NCBI GenBank assembly: GCA_011009095.1
Contig: VTPC01003792.1
Location: 1 to 64,000 of the forward strand
Reading direction: 5' to 3'
DNA length: 64,000 nt
Source: Ignelater luminosus
Lineage: Eukaryota > Arthropoda > Insecta > Coleoptera > Elateridae
Below, piece after piece: positions 51,107-63,491 of the stretch. Each line of letters starts with the position of its first letter. Positions within the stretch are counted from its first letter, which is position 1. The notes under the pieces were generated by a model. It was not told where the DNA came from and ran no database searches. It was given only the letters and a program-made list of their open reading frames with translations. The translations under genes and the position numbers were made by a program.

Positions 51107-52020
51107 AGTCGGCCCATTTTGCCTCTTTGCACACGTGCTATACATCCGATATCTCTTGGTACACCCCTCACCATAAGTATAAAATATTCGATAGCAAGAA
51201 ATATCTCCCCTCAAAGGTCCTATTGACCACCCAACCACACGCCTATGAACACCAACTCTCCTACATTATACCATCAAATAAAAACAATCTGCTTTATTGG
51301 ACCATAATTAGCCAAATTACGAATTATTTCGTTGGGCATCACGGAAGACCAAGGAGAAAGTGCGAAGTTGACCAAATCAAAACAAGTATTTTTCAGTACA
51401 TAGAGATGCACTTGCAGAATACAAATCTCAAATATCACATCATACCATTCAGACGGTTTTGGTGGGGGTTGCAAAATTCGCAGAATGCCCAAATGGTTTT
51501 TTAAGGAAATTCGTGATTCCTTGGCTTACTACCGGCAATCTATTTCCATTAGCCAACAACATTCACAAACCTACATTGAACAATGAAAACCAGACCCCCA
51601 CACTCCTTATAGTTTCCAAGCTAGGTGCCCTCCTAGGTTTGACTTATCGCACCCTCTAGCGGCAGAACCGTAAGAAGTGGGAAATCGGTTTGAGCAGCAT
51701 TGGACGCAGGTGAAGATACTCAATTGGGATACTGCATGCCACCTGAATTTAAATCTGCTAAAAGCAAAATATTCCACATCACATGCACAAGGTGTTTGAA
51801 GGCCCTAAAGCCCCACCCACTCTCCAAATTTGGTCAAAATCGGTCCACGCATTCTCCAGTTATTCTGATTTTTCGTTTTCAAAAAGTGCAAAATTTCCAA
51901 CTTTGATCCCCTCCTATAGGAAAATTAATGAAAAGCTGCTAGACGATGACTCGCCTACTCATCGAAATGCCTGACATGTCATACAAATATGTAGATTATT
52001 TTGTACTTATGGTGAGTAAT
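51107..52020 (+). repeat. Dispersed repeat, copy C
   Basis: This is the most complete copy of the family seen at 40.68-42.10 kb. It begins near GGCCCATTTTGCCTCTTTGC, contains AAATATCTCCCCTCAAAGGT, GACGGTTTTGGTGGGGGTTG and the CACTCCTTATAGTTTCC block. It ends TTTTGTACTTATGGTGAGTA. It has higher GC than its flanks and no conserved reading frame. Confidence 0.65.
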
Positions 52021-52090
52021 TTAGAACAGAAATATTTTTATTGTTTGTGTGTTCCAATCAAATAAATGTCCTTTATCTTGCAAAAGGCAT

Positions 52091-52403
52091 TGCTTGTGTT
52101 CAGGAACAATCAGCAAGTGGTAGCACTTGAATCATCAAGCTTCTGGATGGCTAGCAGCAACCTATCAATGATTCATTTACTACTGGCATTTCATGCAGCG
52201 CTTTAAAAATACTTTTGTATTCTGCTGATGTTTATATTTGAGGTAAGGTGTAACTTGTTGCAGTGGAATTGGTGTTTATGTAAAGAAGAGCAAGTTGTTT
52301 TTCAAATCTGTAATGGATGGACTAAAAGGGGATATAGTCATCTAGGGGCAAATCATAGATGCTGGCAGCATGTAAGCCTGATTACTGTTCCTGAATGCAA
52401 GCA
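52091..52403. repeat. MITE-like inverted repeat
   Basis: TGCTTGTGTTCAGGAACAAT (52091 onward) is mirrored by ACTGTTCCTGAATGCAAGCA ending at 52403, with a few differences over about 24 bp. The 265-bp centre is non-coding. No clear target duplication was seen. Confidence 0.55.
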
Positions 52404-52966
52404 CTGAGATGATGTTATTTTCTGATCACAGATCTTAACCTTAAAGTCGTAGTTACAAAATAGGAAATGTCATTCACCAAAGATAATTGTCTTTCAACAT
52501 TGTTATGAATTACAAAATAACTGTTAGACTTAAATTAACACTGACATAATTATTACTGACACTGTTGCAGTACATAACCTTATTTCAATACTTAAACGAT
52601 AATGAAATTTGTTATTTTCTTATTTAAAGATATGCATGCAATATTTCTCTATGTAAACTAAATATTAGTTTTGAGTTTATATTTTTATTAATTATACGTG
52701 CATTTATGTGTTTTTCTCATATTGCAGATTAAAAGCAAAACAGAGAATTATGGGAAATTTTACATGTAAATGTAATTAATAATCCAATTTATATGTACAA
52801 AATATGCATGCTAACTGAACATTTAATATTGCTGCTTATATACATATCAGATAAACTTATTTACATTTAAGAAAATATTCTACCTAGCAATGCTTGGAAT
52901 GCACCACTCACCAAATGTAATTTCAAATAACTGAAATGATTGTCTAAGAAAAATCACCATTCAATA

Positions 52967-54982
52967 TTAAAATTTCTGCTTCGACAGTTCAACTGCTCTC
53001 GACAGAATTATTTGAACATCCATTGGTGGAAAATTTTGTAGTAGTTTTAAATTAGATGGAAAGTCTCCATCTAATAATTGATTTCTTAAGATCCTATAAA
53101 AGAGAATTGTTTTTTTCTAACGAGCAAATAATTCACCCAAAGAACTTACACAATCATGGCGCAACAAATGTAAATAAGGAAGTCAAACCTATGTTCATCC
53201 GAAAATAGAGAGTCCCATATCCTTAAAACATCTGGCAATGGAAATTCTTGTGATAATAATAAAGTAATCCATCTGAAATTATTCAGTTCTACCATCACAC
53301 ACTTCTTATTTTTAAAGTTTCCCACTTACCTAAAACTATAATATTGGGGTCTAAGTTCCAATTGTTGAAATCGTAACCAAATGTCTAGATCACTATTTTT
53401 CAACTGTACTAACATGCGAGACATCATATTGTTGATACCACATTCTGCTTCGTCTAAACTTTTAATAAAGAAATCCCTAATTTCTGACATTAGATTTGTA
53501 AAGCAGAAAAAACTATCAGCTTCTGCCCACTCTGCAGACAATCATTAAGCACTACTATTAACAAAATATTCTTTTCTAACTTTATAATTTTGCAAGATTA
53601 TTAAAGCACGCCTACCTCTAAATTCAACATCTGGATCAGATGCAAATGCATAATAGATTGGACCTAGTATTTCATTCATGCCTTGAACATAACTTTGACC
53701 TGGATTCAGTTTTGCATACAAAAATAGGATTCTTTCAACTACCTCCCAATGAGCTTCATGCCCTTCATCCATCGGTGCATAATCTTCATTAGCTTTTTTC
53801 AATGATAGTGCTATCTGTATTAAAATATCAATAAATTTAGAATTTTATTAATTTTCTTTTATGTGCAAAATACCAGTTGGGTGTAAATCAGTGTAAATGA
53901 CAGCAATTTCTTGTGTTGGTACAATTGAAGAATTGTTAGACAACAGCTGTTTTGGACGTTAGTTTATCTTTACTGTCATTGAGGATTTACTTATAATAAA
54001 ACAAGCTTTGCTGATTTACTTAATTATGACTAATATACATGCATTCATTTACAAATGAAATTACTAAATAAAAATAATTTTAAAAATTTCAAGTATCAAT
54101 GCTGATTCTACCAACTTTACAACAATGATTTACTCTCATCCAGCACTTTTTTACATAAAAAATACTTAATTTTACTAATAATTAAATTCTATTTGTTATA
54201 CCTGCTACTAACATCATTAGCAGCATGAAAGGAAAATAAGTAATATGAAATGCAATTCTCAACTATCATAAATATTCCACCTACCTTAGTTATTCCTAAA
54301 CCTTTTCTTTCTACATTGGCACATTTTAACACGCATCGTTCTACTCTTCTATGAAGACGTTTTACATCCATGCTATTAACTACTACACTACAAGGAAATT
54401 CAGTAGGTTGTTGAAAAAATGAAATGTCAGGACACAGACGTCTTACGTCTTTATCAATTTGCAATAACACTTCATTATCCTTAAAAAATGCCTGCCATTC
54501 ACTATCTGGATTTATACTTAAAGGATGATCCTCAACATCACCATCCACTTCTTTTGAACCGGGAGTTACTATCATTTCATCTTGAAAAAACAATCATTGA
54601 AAACTTTGAATAAAGAAATGTTAGGTTATGATTTACCTATAAATTGTTTGTATAATTCTCTTTTTGTTTCTAAAAAGGCACTCCAACTTGCTTTTTCTGG
54701 TGGTAGATAATTTAACAATAATTTCCAACATATTGCTCTTTTACCTTGATCGTCCGGTATACCTTAAAATAAAAAAAAAAAAAAAAAAGGAGATACAAAT
54801 AAGATTATACACCCCCTTAAATAAAGTACCATTAAAAGCTAATTTCCGAAGTTCTTTTAAATTAATTTCGTCTTGATTTAGTATATCATCGAATTCCTTT
54901 AATCTGAAAAATAAATAAGCCCGTGTTTAAGCTAAATATTCTATGAAATAAATAAAAATTTCTACCTCGCTTTGTATGCCAT
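52967..54982 (-). CDS. TBC1D13: TBC1 domain family member 13 (Rab GTPase-activating protein)
   Basis: Minus-strand exons: 54982-54966, 54903-54830, 54762-54637, 54580-54285, 53814-53616, 53531-53330, 53272-53150, 53093-52967; phases close to 388 codons, 387 residues (human protein about 400). The protein stimulates GTP hydrolysis by a Rab (Rab35 for the mammalian protein) at membranes. Both catalytic fingers are present: the IxxDxxR motif at Ile114-Asp117-Arg120 (LLQIDKDVRRLCPDISFFQ) and the YxQ motif at Tyr213-Gln215 (SYVQGMNEI). Other family blocks are GIPDDQGKRAICWKLLLNYL, EAHWEVVERILFLYAKLNPG, EADSFFCFTNLMSEIRDFFI, LLLSQEFPLPDVLRIWDSLF and RFDFLIYICCAMI. The C-terminus ends LSKQKF. The first exon is only 17 nt of coding sequence. 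It is divergent from the Zer1 gene. Confidence 0.94.
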
Positions 54983-55531
54983 GATCAATTCATCCTTGCC
55001 GTGACATATGTATTATGTAGACTGTAGTACTAACCATCTAAGAAACATTTCTAAACGTGTTCCTCAAATATTGCAAAATTTTGTAACTAGCATAATTTAA
55101 TTTTTAAATATTCTATAGTTCGATTAGTACAATCTGTTAAAGTTCTGTAAATTATTGTTGATGTAAATTCTCACCTAAAAAAAAACTTTCTGTGATGTTT
55201 TTAGGTCTGGTAATACACTACTACGGCAAAATGGAATTATGGGACATTAGATGTCAAAAGTAAAGTCATAACAAAAACTATTTTTGTGTGCGAACATCTG
55301 GAAATTTCGAAATCAACCAAAAATTAGTGGCATTGTTCGATAATTTATATGCGAAACCATCAGAAAAATCAATATACATAGATGCTTTGGCTATAATGTA
55401 GTAATTCTCATCATAATACTTCTGCTCCATATTCCTGGATGAAGACAAAGTAATTTATTTCTCAGTTTATGTGTTATTTTTAGGTGTTTTCATTGAACTA
55501 AGTGTTTACATATTTATAAATTATTCTTTAG
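54983..55531. promoter_or_regulatory. Divergent spacer TBC1D13 / Zer1
   Basis: 549 bp separate the two start codons. The Zer1 start is immediately preceded by a good splice acceptor (TATTCTTTAG|ATG), so an upstream 5' UTR exon probably lies in this spacer. I could not place its donor. No TATA box is evident. Confidence 0.45.
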
Positions 55532-58500
55532 ATGCTGAAATCAGGTAACTGCCGTCATTCTTCTCCCCTGCCAGTAGAATCATGTTTACTATGCACCAGC
55601 GCAGCTCCAGAATCATTACTCGACCTATGTTTAGATTATATTTTAAATCACTTAGATACGATATGTGAAAATGAGCCAAATTCAGAAAATTTCTGTCTTC
55701 GTGACAATGTAGCTTTACCTGTGGAAATATGTGAACGTTTATTAACTGGTCTTCTTAACCGGAACAAATGGCGAATACACAACTTTGTTAATATATTTAG
55801 AGATCGACAGTGCACTCGATTGAAGAGAGTAAAACTACGTAATGTTGATATAGAAGACAAGAGCTTGAAGATTTTATTACAACATAGATTAACCGAATTA
55901 GAGTTAAATAATTGTCCATCATTAGGTTCAAATTGCTTGAAATATGTAACTGCATATGGTAATAAACTGCAAACTTTGACAATCGGTGAAAACACAAACA
56001 TCTACCCAGCAGATACATTTCACTTCGCGAATTATGAAAGCAGTGATTATTTTAAAAAAGGGTACATCATACTGACACCAAATTTAAAGAGGTTAACAAT
56101 AAAAAATGTAGAGAGTTTACAACCACAATTTTACATGCTTTTACTTAAACCGTTAGAAAATTTAACTTACTTAGATTTATCAAACTGCAGCGATTTAGCA
56201 GATTTATGTTACACAGAACATTTAACTAATTTATCGTCTTTAATTTTATATAATGTAGACAAAATTGAACACATAATACCCTCTATATGTAAATTAAAAA
56301 GTTTAAGACATTTAGATATTTCTCAATCAAAAGAAGAACATGGAAGGTATGAAAATGGTAGCCAGTTATTATCAACAATTGTAGAAAATTTACCGAAACT
56401 GGTGTCGCTAGATATATCTGGAACAAATTTAGCTGGACGAGGTGTGGCAGAATCTAGAGAAACTCTTAATGGTGCAGCTGTTGCTTCTGATATACCAGGA
56501 CTTATTTCAAGAGTTAATAATCCATTTCAGTTTTTAGGATTATATGATGCACAGCATGATGCTTGTTTAAGACATGATATACCTGCTAAGTTGGTAAGAA
56601 CATTCTGTATAGATATATTAGAATTTCTTTTATTTATCTATCTTTTTTTAGATTGCTGGTAATGCAAACGAAGAACAAGTTTTAATAGCTGCTTTAGCAT
56701 ATTTAGATAGGCCAGAAATGTTACAGAAAGTTCTAAACGAACTGTTTCATTTCTTCCGTTTTGAAAGTTGCCAACATGTTGGACAAGCTCTTAATGTGGT
56801 ATTAGAATCAATGGATAGGCATATATCAGAGAGACATATTCAAATTTCTGGAAGGTGTGTATTATTTCAGGTGACTTTGTAAAACTTTAAAAATAAAAAT
56901 TATTGCAGTGCCACTTTATTTTACATTGTAAAAGGAACAGGAAAAGAATTACACGATGTTGTTAGAATAAAAAGGAGAATCATCACAACCTTATTAAATG
57001 GGATGTTTGCTCATAAAATCGACGACACCATGATGAGGAATGGCTGTTTGACTTTGTGCCAATTTAAAATACCACAGGATGTCGTAAGTTCCAAAAATTT
57101 TAATAGAAAATTTCTTATTATATATAGAAATTGCAACATTTTTGATAACTGCTGATCAATTCTTAATAATAATCTTCTCTTAGTTTTAATCAAGACTTAT
57201 TTGTATATTACATACTTTTTATTGTGACATCAAATTCAAAAATGAGATTTGTTATAATTTATTTAACGGAAGGTAACTCAATTAAAATAATTTTTGAGCT
57301 CTTAAAGCATTCTTCAGACTATGATTAAGAAAATAAACATTGAAGAAAAACTGAATTGTTACTACCTTGAATTAAGATTACAACTTGATTTATAAACTCA
57401 TTACCTTACTACCTTAGTACCTTTAAAATTTAAAATAAATATAGGTACTATAGAAATTAAAGGAAAAAGAATGTATAGAATAAAAATATAAAGCTGGAAG
57501 TTTGGAGATTGGAAAGCTCAACAACAAAATAGTATGACTAGACATTGAGAATACATCAACACGAAAACAGAGAAATTGAGGAACACGCGAAGGTAATGCT
57601 GAATGACATGCTGGCCTTGGCTACAAGAAGAAACTAAAGATCAAGAATGGTTTGACCAAATATTTACAGTTACAAAATGGATCAGAAGACAAACTAATAT
57701 GCAGAGTTTTTCAGTCTTACTCTTGATAACTATAAATAAATAATAAATGAAATAGTATTTTACGGAATACAACCATGTTTCACATCTAATTTATCAAATT
57801 ATCACTTAAATATTGATTTGTATGTTTCTTACTGTACGACAAGTACTCGAAAAAGTCCACAATGTTTGAAATAACTTAAATTATGGATTTATGACAGATC
57901 CAAAGAAAAATTGTAGATATTTGAGATAAATCTGGTTATGATTTATAGCAGGTATACTGTATCCAAATTACTTTGAGCAAACAAGAGTTTGGCTGCAAAC
58001 CTTTGCACGAGTTAGCTCACTTTAGGAGAAAAAGGAGTCAAGCTCAAAACCAAGTGTACTTGGGTTATGATTGTTTATAAGCTGTTAGATCTATACTTTA
58101 TCTCTTGTAATAATCTTAAAAGCTTGCAAATACACAGTCAACTGTTTATGGGTGCTAGTAAGGATGATTTAAAGGTGATTTCCTACGACCACATGAGAAA
58201 GCGACTAATTTCACACAATTAAGTAGGCACAAAGATTGACAATTTCATTCATGTAAATAGAAGCCATGTGTTAGATTTTTCTATTTCATGGGTGTGAGTT
58301 ATACTTAAATAGTGGATTTCAAAATTTAAAATTGCTTGAATTTTTTACGGTTATGTTACATGCATTATGCAAAAAATGCAAAAAATTTAAATTATTAATT
58401 TTAAATTAAAGGGTATTTGATAATGTAAAAATCTAACCTTTATTTAAGTAAAAATGATGTTTGTCAAAACTTTCATTTTTACAGTAGTTGCAACCTAAAC

Positions 58501-61500
58501 AAAATATGTAATTTAAGACACCGGAAACAAGTACTAAGCGAAAAAACTAATGTTGATAAATTTGTGTTTGTAAAAGTTATTTCATGATAACCTATTTCCA
58601 CAATTTCATTTCTAAAAAACAGTGATACTTACTTTTTATTATCTTGCCGGTTTTTTTAATTGCCTTTTAATATTGACGAAAAATCTAACCCCAATTTAGA
58701 GCAATTTGACATCTGTCAAAATAAAAAAAGACAACATTGTAAAAAAAAAGAAACAAATTGTTGACAAATTCATCTGTTTTGTTTAATGTGTAAAACTGGA
58801 TGCCAAAATTATTTTATTAAAACTGTATTAAGATAGTAATGCTTGTTTCTTATTGGAAATGGATAGTGATAGTGATTCATTTGTAAATTGTACTCCACCA
58901 AGTATAGTTGAAGGAGTTCAGAACAGTTCTTTGAAGCTTTTAGCTGAAAAATCACAATAGAGGTACGAGATAACATACAATCAGTTTATGCAGTGGCAAA
59001 AAGCAAAAGACATCACATCCTTCTTTTCCAAAAATGTATTAATGGCATATTTCAGAAAAGATAAGAGAAAAAGATAAAACCAAATAGTTTATGGACCCAA
59101 TATTTGATGGAACAAAGTACATTTACTGTTCAACCATAATGTGGACAACACAAAGTATGTAAAACGAAAAGCATTCCTGAGATGTAAGTTGCTTGGCTAT
59201 AAACCAAAGTAGTCGAAAGTTTTAACATTGCAAGAAATTAATTAATTTCTCCACGAAGCCTCAGATGACAAGTACTTGTTCACAAAAGTTAGTTTAAAAG
59301 AAATAAACCTTGATTATTTATTAAACACTAATTTTTATTGTTACTTTAGGTAGCATTAGTTGTTGGTATTACCAGTGCATGCTGCAAACAAGAGTTACAT
59401 TAACTGAAAATTGAGTATTAAAGTACCTAATACTAAAACAAAAATACCATGCGCATTTACAATTACTGGCGAATTTTACAAAAAATATGCCATTCTCAGA
59501 TCATCAAGCATGAATGAGCACCGTTTTTTTTAAACTATCAAAACCAAAAATGTACCAGCCAACCAGTGGGTAGAAACAAGTTTGGTAGCATACCAAAACA
59601 GGTAGCTACCTACTTACATCTGGATAAATCCAAATTATACGTGGGGAATCGTTTCTGCCGGTCATCGGCAACAATCCTTTTAAGCGCCACTGGAGAGTGG
59701 AAATTCACCACTGTGGCTGAAGATTACATAGAGAAGTCCATTACAAACAAAATGTTAATTTTGTTAATGAAAAAAATCAATAAAGCTCTAATAAAAATGT
59801 GCCATTTCTTTTGTGCTTGTGCAAAATAACTGTGTTATTGTTGTTACATACTTTATGCAAAAGAATCATTGATTTTGCATTATTCTAAAATTGACTCAGG
59901 TTTTAGAATGATATGACATGTTAAAATATATTTTGTAGTTGCAAATTGCAACCTAAACAGAACAGTAAAATCTTGAAAACCAATTTTAAGCAAAACAGAA
60001 AAACTAATATGTTGATAAAATTGCGTTTGTAAACATTCTTTATATAAACACTTTTGTAAAACCTTACATTTCTAGAACGATAATTGCATTAGAATAATCT
60101 TGTCATTTTGTTTCAGTGCATTTTCATTTTACTATGATAAAATCTAACCTCTGTTTAGAACATTATGACATCTGTCAAAATAATAAAAAAAATTTTGAAA
60201 TTTAAAATAAAAATCGAATTGCTGACTGAGGTTTAAAACAATAATTATAAACTGTTGAAGGAAATTTTTAAAGAAATTGTGGTCATAGGAAAAATGATGT
60301 ACATAACTTGCTGGAAAGTGTCTTTCATACTCGTGTATCAATCTTCCCACTCATATGAAATGTTGCACTTTCCATGCTCGTTATGTTATGCTATTACGAA
60401 AGTTGGAAAGTGATCTTGGGACAACTAGGTTAACTAGAGTGATTCAGAAAATGTATTGAATTAATTCTAATCTCTGTCCAAAAAGTGATTGACTTGATCA
60501 CAGCTAATCAGCTAGGGTGTCATGTTGGCTTCATTGGTCCTGCACTATTGGATACAACACAAGACAAAGAATACTGTTTCTATATGAGAAAAAGATAAAA
60601 ATTAGGGTAGATCAATTCTACCATTTGAATAATAATGTGCAATTTCTAAAGATAGGTTGTAATGGACCTACAATGTTTGAATGAATTGAGAACCTACCTC
60701 AACAACAATTTTTCTTTAATTTTCTTTACATCCATTTTGGATTACAAATGCACCATGCTGTATGCAGTAGTAGAAGGTCTTATCATTAGTTTATCTAAGT
60801 TAGCTGTTAAAGTGTGAGATTAGATATGGTAAAAGATAACTTAGTTTAAAAACCATATAAATAGAAATAATGAATATCCCATCTTGAAAATTTTTAAATC
60901 CATTTTAGCATTAGGTTAAAAGTTAAAACAAATTGATGGTGTTTTAATGCGATTTACATTTAACCCAAAACCTAGAGATTGTGTCCGAAAATACTGCATT
61001 ATCTGGGTTAACCTCAATAAAAGCTCCAAATCTAGAGTTAATCCAAGATCAGTTTTCATGTAGTGGTCAGCAAATATTGCTGTTGTTCTCATCATTGTCA
61101 TCAGTAGAAAATCAATTTTCTTCTTTGATTGACAACTGCTGCTGATTTAGTAGCAATTAGCCAATACAGTAAAGTCTCCAATAAATGGATACTGGTGGTT
61201 CCACACATCTTGTTCATTTATTGGGGGCATACACTTAAAAGAACCATCCGTGTCTGTATTTAAGGGAGAACAAAGAAATTACATTAAAACATGTAAGAAG
61301 CAAATCTTCTATTAAATGAATCTATAAAATTACATGATGTTATAAAAATAATAGTAGGATAAGCCAAATTAAGAAATAAAAAGGTAAAAGCTTATTTAGT
61401 CTAGTATAACGCATAAAAGTAAATTAAATTCTGAAACAGTTATGTATAAACTTATAAATCTTGGTAATCAACAACAAATTAATAGTGAGAAGAGATAAAC

Positions 61501-63476
61501 TGGCTGAAATTAGCAGAAACATTTAGAACGAGAGCTACTGGTGTTGAATTTCAATGTGGAAACGTCAAAACAATCGTAATTTATCTGCATGTCCAGTTAA
61601 GAGGGGCTTTATTTAGTAAAAAGGAGCTTTATGAACAGTCTGTGTCTGTGTATTAGAGAGTTCGATTAAAAGAGGCCATTTAGCATGTCTTAGTAATGGG
61701 AAAACTGTTTTTGAATAAGTACTAATTGAAACTTATGACATTTTAAGGTTATTTTTGTTAGAAAAATATAATTTGCATATTTTGTATCTTGTAAATTTGT
61801 TTGCAGTGCAACTGACATAAAAATCTAAAAACATATGTCTCTTCATTATTCACCTAGGTGCCTTTACAACATGACTAGACTTGACATTTTTAGATGAAAA
61901 GAGTCGTTTACCGTATGAGACACAAAGAAAAATGCATGTTTAAAATATACATACATATGGTTGTTTGCTTATAGAATGCATCCATCAATCGCATGAATAC
62001 CATTTAATGAGTAAGGTCAAGTCGTCCTTGTCTTGACTGCTACAACTGAGCTGCCGGACTCCAGATAACAACCTCGCCTTTTATGCTGCTTTTATTTTGC
62101 ATTTTTAATAGTAATTTTGTATTATTAGTAGAGATGTTATTGGGATAATGGGTGCCAAAAGGGTAACATGTTTTTGACCTGTCAAAAATAGCGATATTTT
62201 TAAATGGGTGCCGTAATTAATGACACCTGAAAGGTATTTTGGGTTTTTATTTGAGTTTTTCAATTTACCAGTAATCTTGACATACACATTTTGTCTCCTA
62301 ACCTCACTTTCATCGGTACATACATGTTTTTCAGTTGTTTTTTGTCTTGGTTATTTGAAGCATTTATGAAAACTGAACTGAGTTAACTTAAGTATCCCAC
62401 GGATGAAATTGTTCCAATGTGGTTTCACCAGTTGTTTCCATGGTTACTTTGACTATTCAGGTTAACCTGGTTCAATCTTTATAAACGCCTTTGGTTATGT
62501 CATGGTTTGTAGCTGTGCTGTCGATTGATGAGTTACACTAACAAAAAGTATACTATAAATTATCATTTTTAAAAGAATGTCAGTGCTGCAACGTCTTCTT
62601 TAACAGCTTTTACCTTTTTATAGGTACAAAAACCAAATCTACTATTAAATTAATTTTAAGGCTTTCTAAAGGGCAAGCATCATGTAAGATGTAAGAAACA
62701 ACGCCCTCTATCGCCCCGCCGCATATGCGCAGGTTTTCGAGGTTACATATATATTTGACATATTTACCAGAACATAAACAATCACTTCATGATTAAAGAA
62801 TGGTAGATTTCTGAAGAATAAATACCGCTTGCTGTAATTTTCTTTACAGGAAAATATTTGTCATGTTTTCAATTAATCATTCTCGGTTTTTCAAAACAAA
62901 GTTTAAACATGACACACAGCACAAACAAATGAGATCCTTCTATGAAAAATGTTTAAAAAATAATTTTCCAGATCTCAACCTAGATGAGTTTTAAATCGAT
63001 AATATTGTGAGTAGGTTTTCCAGGATAACGCTTTTGATTTTCAAAATTGCATTAGTGCAATAATTTGTATGTTAAATAAGATTTGTTACGTTCTTTTTTA
63101 TTTTGTATTCATGAAATAATCTTGCAAAATATTACTCGAGGTCTTGGCTTTTTTGATTATATTACTTGTACATCCTTCACTGTAATGAATTGTGTCAGTT
63201 TCACAGAAAAAACTATTAGCAATTATTAATACGTTAAATTTTAAGGATTGATTTGCAGTTATCACAAAGAAAACTATTGTAGTTCACAAAGTCTAAAACT
63301 GTTATTTTGTACAGATATTTCAGTATGACCGACTAGTAGATATTTTATTACACTCTGTCTATGGTATGCAGCAAGAGAGTTTCGTACAACGCATTGGAAT
63401 ATATTTATTGAATTCTCTTGCTTGTCAGGTTGATGGCCAACAAAAAGTGAAATTAGGAGAACTTGGTGCTATTAAT
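55532..63476 (+). CDS. Zer1/Zyg11-family CUL2 substrate receptor (5' part; runs off window)
   Basis: Exons seen: 55532-56593, 56652-56854, 56909-57083 and 63315-63476 (534 codons, phase consistent), continuing past the window. The N-terminus has a VHL-box/BC-box-like helix pair (PESLLDLCLDYILNHLD, then LPVEICERLL) for Elongin BC and CUL2. Leucine-rich repeats follow (LTELELNNCPSL, LTYLDLSNCSDLADL, LRHLDIS, LVSLDISGTNL), then the family linker NPFQFLGLYDAQHDACLRHD. The armadillo-like part has NANEEQVLIAALAYLDRPE, IQISGSATLFYIVKG, RRIITTLLNGMF, MMRNGCLTLCQFKIPQDV and FVQRIGIYLLNSLACQVDG. The best match I recall is protein zer-1 homologue (Drosophila CG12084); human ZER1 and ZYG11B recognise N-terminal glycine degrons. 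Intron 3 is 6.2 kb and contains a transposon remnant. The acceptor at 63314 was chosen because it restores IFQYDRLVDIL, matching the family. Confidence 0.9.
57090..58420. other. Zer1 intron 3, left part
   Basis: AT-rich intronic sequence. A stretch near 57540-57720 reads weakly like eroded coding sequence (lysine and glutamate rich with stops), perhaps from a non-LTR retroelement, but I cannot support a call. Otherwise nothing is seen. Confidence 0.4.
58427..60190 (+). mobile_element. Tyrosine-recombinase (Crypton-like) element remnant
   Basis: Between 58858 and about 59770 a plus-strand protein can be followed in pieces: MDSDSDSFVNCTPPSIV, AEKSQ-stop-RYEITYNQFMQW, ISKNVLMAYF-like text, LLGYKPK-stop-SKVLTLQEIN, FLHEASDDKYLFTKV, ALVVGITSACCKQELH, KFGSIPKQVATYL and GNRFCRSSATILLS, then TTVAEDYIEKSITNKM. 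The order is that of an insect Crypton-like tyrosine recombinase, with an Integrase-SAM-like N-half and a catalytic C-half. The usual HxxR catalytic motif (GHCFRRSSATLL) is degraded to GNRFCR. Related direct repeats (about 58480-58720 and 59933-60180) flank the coding part. Both contain GTTGCAACCTAAAC at the left and AAAATCTAACC..GACATCTGTCAAAATAA at the right; a further tail copy is at 58427-58466. Confidence 0.7.
61167..61690. mobile_element. Possible pogo/Tigger-like non-coding remnant
   Basis: CAGTAAAGTCTCCAATAAAT at 61168 resembles the ends of pogo/Tigger elements. About 440 bp later a block reading GTGTATTAGAGAGTTCGATT is like their inner terminal sequence. I found no matching inverted right end and no transposase. 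Weak call, in Zer1 intron 3. Confidence 0.3.
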
Positions 63477-63491
63477 GTAAATAATTTAAAA

